In this document: in pieces, positions 5,711 to 7,706 of the stretch | Layout of the letters: every line of letters begins with the position of its first letter | Numbering within the stretch: position 1 is the first letter of the stretch | NCBI GenBank assembly: GCA_030043455.1 | Contig: JASHXQ010000144.1 | Coordinates: 1-7,706, forward strand | Reading direction: 5' to 3' | Source of the DNA: Nitrososphaerales archaeon | GTDB taxonomy: Archaea > Thermoproteota > Nitrososphaeria > Nitrososphaerales > CADDZS01 | Length of the DNA: 7,706 bases | Position numbers and translations under genes: made by a program | Notes under the pieces: generated by a model | Database searches by the model: none | Told to the model about the DNA's origin: nothing | The model's input: only the letters and a program-made list of their open reading frames with translations

Positions 5711-5799
5711 TCAGGGGCAAGCAAGTATTGAACGCCACAAGTCCTTCGAGAAGAGCTCAAAGTCGGCACATCGCTCTCCTACGTCCACCCGGAAATGGG

Positions 5800-6513
5800 A
5801 TGATCGAATATATGATCACCTGCAGGAATGAAATCGGGGCTCTTTCGGCAATCTCCGGAATATTTGCAAAGCACGACTTGAACATTGAAGTTACCTACGG
5901 CCACGCCGAGAGGCAGGGCAGCAATTATCTGTTGATTCTGTACGCCGATTTTGCCAATGCCTCCTGCACCGTAGAGCAGACGGTGAAAGAGCTAAAGGAG
6001 CTTCTTGTCGTACACCAGGTCGAGGTCGATGCTGACGCGCGACAACGATTTGACAATTTTCTGTATCCAGTCATCAATGTGGACGAGGACCGGGCAGTAA
6101 TCATGGGTCTGAACGCGCTAATCAAACTGGAACAGACACTGTGTGAGAGAATTGGCAGCGGTGGATCGGCTTTTCTTTTCGAGATGGGAAAGAATTACTC
6201 TATTGAAAATTTCAAGATACTCAAGGCCAACTTTTTTGCACAAGATCCTGATTCGCAGCTCAGAAATCTGGGTGATTTCCTGAAAGCATCCGGGTGGGGC
6301 ATTTTCGACATAAAGAGGGTCCCGGGGGGATTTGACGTGATGATTTCCGATCCCCAACTACTCGATGGCCATACTTTCGTCGATACTCGCTTCATGTATG
6401 GGATGCTCGCCGGTGCCTTGCAGTCGATTTTCGGAGAAGCTTTCTTTGTTCTCGAAACCAGATACGACACAAGAGCGAATTTTATTCTCGTAAAGCTGAG
6501 AGTCAAAAAATAG
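5800..6513 (+). CDS. ACT-V4R ligand-sensing protein
   Basis: 237 residues from the ATG at 5800. Residues 1-75 form an ACT domain: MIEYMITCRNEIGALSAISG, the 'N-x-x-G-A-L-x-x-I' loop that binds small ligands, then the usual strand-helix pattern. Residues about 98-235 look like a V4R (4-vinyl reductase) domain: AVIMGLNALIKLEQTL, FEMGKNY, LGDFLKASGWGIFDI, then DTRFMYGMLAGALQSIFGE and a final 'E-T-R-Y-D-T-R-A-N-F' segment. The cysteines common in that last segment of V4R domains are absent (Tyr222, Asn227 region), so metal binding there is unlikely. V4R domains bind small hydrophobic or aromatic molecules in regulators such as those controlling phenol degradation; I infer a sensor. The frame is open 65 codons further upstream to 5605, but that part is basic and low in protein-like pattern. 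The unknown helical protein follows 65 bases downstream, probably in one operon. Confidence 0.8.
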   Translation: MIEYMITCRNEIGALSAISGIFAKHDLNIEVTYGHAERQGSNYLLILYADFANASCTVEQTVKELKELLVVHQVEVDADARQRFDNFLYPVINVDEDRAVIMGLNALIKLEQTLCERIGSGGSAFLFEMGKNYSIENFKILKANFFAQDPDSQLRNLGDFLKASGWGIFDIKRVPGGFDVMISDPQLLDGHTFVDTRFMYGMLAGALQSIFGEAFFVLETRYDTRANFILVKLRVKK

Positions 6514-6578
6514 ACGAGGAGCATCTTTCCAAATCCTGGCCAGATCAAAACTTCACTTGCGAGTCAGGGGGAAGCAAC

Positions 6579-7211
6579 TTGTTTTCAAAGATTTATGAGC
6601 TGGATGATGAGGTCATCGAAAATGGCTTGGCAAGGACGAATATTGCGGTAGATGATGGGATTGCAACCGCAGTTGCTGATGAAGCCACGCGGTTCAACAG
6701 AACTTTGTACGGATTTTCGAACGAGTGTTTGGAGGCTGTCCTGAAAATACTGCGCGACGGGGGCGATGTTGAAGGAATCTATCCCTTCTGGCTCCAGTCG
6801 AAGATGTCCAAGGAAGTCGATGGAATGCCCTTTTTGAACAGGAGTCTGCTGGATTCGATGGTGAAGATGTTCTATTCGACGAATCCTGAAGCCTGCGTCA
6901 AGATTTTCTTCGACACCGGAGTGCTATTCGGGTCGTACGCCAAATTAAGAGCGAAAGATCTTGAAAATCTGTTAGGTCTAGTTAACCTGGTCAAATTTTC
7001 CATTCCCGCTAGGCTCTTTGAAATGCGGCAAAGGGAGGACGAAGACTCCCAAAAGATGATCTACGTTCTGAGGTATATTTCGGGCATATCCAACGAAATG
7101 ACGATCTGTATGGCGCACTATTTCGATGGGTTATTGTCTTGCTATTCCTCGACTCGACATCTCACCACTTCGTCTAGCGGAGTGATCGAGATCGAAATCA
7201 GACCAGATTGA
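6579..7211 (+). CDS. Helical protein of unknown function, possible partner of the ACT-V4R sensor
   Basis: 210 residues, no signal peptide, no membrane helix. I do not recognise a named family. The N-terminal third contains VADEATRFNRTLYGFSNECL, a short strand-like element followed by helices. This resembles small archaeal proteins with a ribbon-helix-helix-like start ('EEA-x-R-x-x-x-T-L-Y-x-F-x-N-E-x-L') that I recall only as uncharacterised. The middle (about 85-150) is helical with hydrophobic repeats (LLDSMVKMFYS, LENLLGLVNLVKF), and the C-terminal part ends in a strand-rich VIEIEIRPD. The TTG at 6579 is preceded by AGGGGGA with seven-base spacing, the clearest Shine-Dalgarno in the window, and no in-frame ATG exists before residue 75. 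It follows the ACT-V4R gene by 65 bases without a promoter, so it is likely cotranscribed. A DNA-binding output partner is possible but not shown. Confidence 0.7.
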   Translation: MFSKIYELDDEVIENGLARTNIAVDDGIATAVADEATRFNRTLYGFSNECLEAVLKILRDGGDVEGIYPFWLQSKMSKEVDGMPFLNRSLLDSMVKMFYSTNPEACVKIFFDTGVLFGSYAKLRAKDLENLLGLVNLVKFSIPARLFEMRQREDEDSQKMIYVLRYISGISNEMTICMAHYFDGLLSCYSSTRHLTTSSSGVIEIEIRPD

Positions 7212-7257
7212 AAGGATATCCAGGTCTCGGGTAGAGATGTGTCCGGGATGATTATGG

Positions 7258-7288
7258 TTTTTTGTAACCCGTACCACTACACAAAAAA
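7258..7288. terminator. Oligo-T terminator and 8-bp inverted repeat after the sensor operon
   Basis: T6 at 7258-7263, 46 bases after the stop at 7211, can terminate plus-strand transcription. TTTTTTGT (7258-7265) is the exact reverse complement of ACAAAAAA (7281-7288), so the same block presents oligo-T on both strands. A repeat of this length in A/T runs is weak evidence for a true hairpin. Confidence 0.45.
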
Positions 7289-7340
7289 GATGTGGATAAC
7301 GCCTAACTTCCAAGCTTTTCATGTTCCGAAATTGGCAATA

Positions 7341-7348
7341 TTTATAAT
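7341..7348 (+). promoter_or_regulatory. TATA box for the acyl-CoA synthetase gene
   Basis: TTTATAAT in the context GGCAATATTTATAATCCG is the best archaeal TATA match in the window. Transcription is predicted to begin near 7370, giving a leader of roughly 38 bases before the ATG at 7408. That leader contains a 13-codon open frame (7377-7418) overlapping the gene start. Confidence 0.6.
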
Positions 7349-7407
7349 CCGCTTGGATTTCTCATCCAACGATGTAATGGAGCTTGATCTCTGGGTTACG
7401 CTCGACG

Positions 7408-7706
7408 ATGAACGATGAGTGGCAGCTAAACCTCCACAAGATCCTGCAGTACGTTGCAAAAATTCACGGAGATACCGAAATTGTCTCGAACCGAACCCTT
7501 CAAGGGGGAGGGATGCTAAGGTACAATTATGCTCAAGCACTGAAGCGAATATACGCGTTGGCATCAGGGCTGCGCATTGCAGGCGTGGGGCCCGGAGATC
7601 GAATTGCCATCCTCGACTGGAATGATCACCGATATTTTGAGTCCTTCTATGCGATCTCGAGCCTGGGAGCGATCGTCGTCAATCTGAATCTGAGGCTGCA
7701 TCCCGA
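7408..7706 (+). CDS. AMP-dependent acyl-CoA synthetase / ligase, N-terminal part (runs off the right edge)
   Basis: 99 codons are present, starting MNDEWQLNLHKILQYVAKIH and continuing with DTEIVSNRTL, LRYNYAQALKRIYALASGL, VGPGDRIAILDWNDHRYFES and SLGAIVVNLNLRLHP. This is the start of the ANL superfamily (AMP-binding) domain as found in medium/long-chain fatty acyl-CoA ligases: a short helical lead, the 'T-Y-x-E/Q-x-x-x-R-x-x-x-x-A-x-G-L' region, then 'G-V-x-P-G-D-R-V-A-I-L' and 'N-x-R-L-x-P'. The enzyme would activate a carboxylic acid with ATP to an acyl-adenylate and transfer it to CoA in the cytoplasm. The P-loop, the catalytic lysine and any residues that set chain length lie beyond the window, so the substrate cannot be named. 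The ATG fits family starts; no clear Shine-Dalgarno precedes it. An in-frame TTG at 7384 is a less likely start. Confidence 0.85.
   Translation, partial: MNDEWQLNLHKILQYVAKIHGDTEIVSNRTLQGGGMLRYNYAQALKRIYALASGLRIAGVGPGDRIAILDWNDHRYFESFYAISSLGAIVVNLNLRLHP

Noticed and set aside
5499..5799. A tRNA or other structured RNA gene in the leader
   Set aside because: No T-loop GTTCRA-type box, CCA-proximal acceptor stem or other RNA pattern found; only a 7-bp inverted repeat.
1..7706. CRISPR array, insertion sequence or attachment site
   Set aside because: No regularly spaced repeats, no transposase or integrase-like protein, no terminal inverted or direct repeats flanking a gene block.

Overview
The window looks like a piece of an archaeal chromosome of roughly balanced base composition. 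The reasons are indirect. A/T-rich TATA-like elements sit about 25-40 bases upstream of several genes, with no clear bacterial -35/-10 pairs. Stops are followed by oligo-T tracts rather than strong GC hairpins. One gene has its ATG with no Shine-Dalgarno, as in leaderless transcription. The ACT-V4R sensor protein and the small helical protein beside it are of types I associate with archaea. I cannot place the phylum from sequence alone; a mesophilic Thaumarchaeota/Thermoproteota-type lineage is only a guess.

Left part (1-4286, minus strand): an operon for a three-subunit molybdenum hydroxylase of the xanthine oxidase / CO-dehydrogenase superfamily, in the order small [2Fe-2S] subunit, large molybdopterin subunit, medium FAD subunit. 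The small subunit carries a twin-arginine signal, so the complex is probably exported folded and works outside the cytoplasm. The medium subunit has a four-cysteine insert typical of family members with an extra [4Fe-4S] cluster (4-hydroxybenzoyl-CoA reductase, PaoB). The large subunit has neither of the CO-dehydrogenase active-site loops, so it should not be called a CO dehydrogenase; the substrate is unknown. Downstream, a further small gene starts on the minus strand and leaves the window at its left edge.

Middle (4287-5498): a divergent promoter region leads right to a membrane-anchored cupredoxin-fold protein that has lost most of its copper ligands and is rich in N-glycosylation sequons. 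Next is a small protein with one membrane helix, which appears to have its own promoter bracketed by an 11-bp inverted repeat.

Right part (5499-7706, plus strand): a 300-base leader with TATA candidates and an inverted repeat, then an ACT-V4R ligand-sensing protein, a 210-residue helical protein of unknown function, a terminator, a good TATA box and the first 99 codons of an acyl-CoA synthetase (AMP-binding family). A plausible but unproven theme is extracytoplasmic oxidation of an aldehyde, heteroaromatic or aromatic compound by the molybdenum enzyme, with small-molecule sensing and CoA activation of an acid encoded nearby. No mobile element, CRISPR array, rRNA or tRNA was seen.
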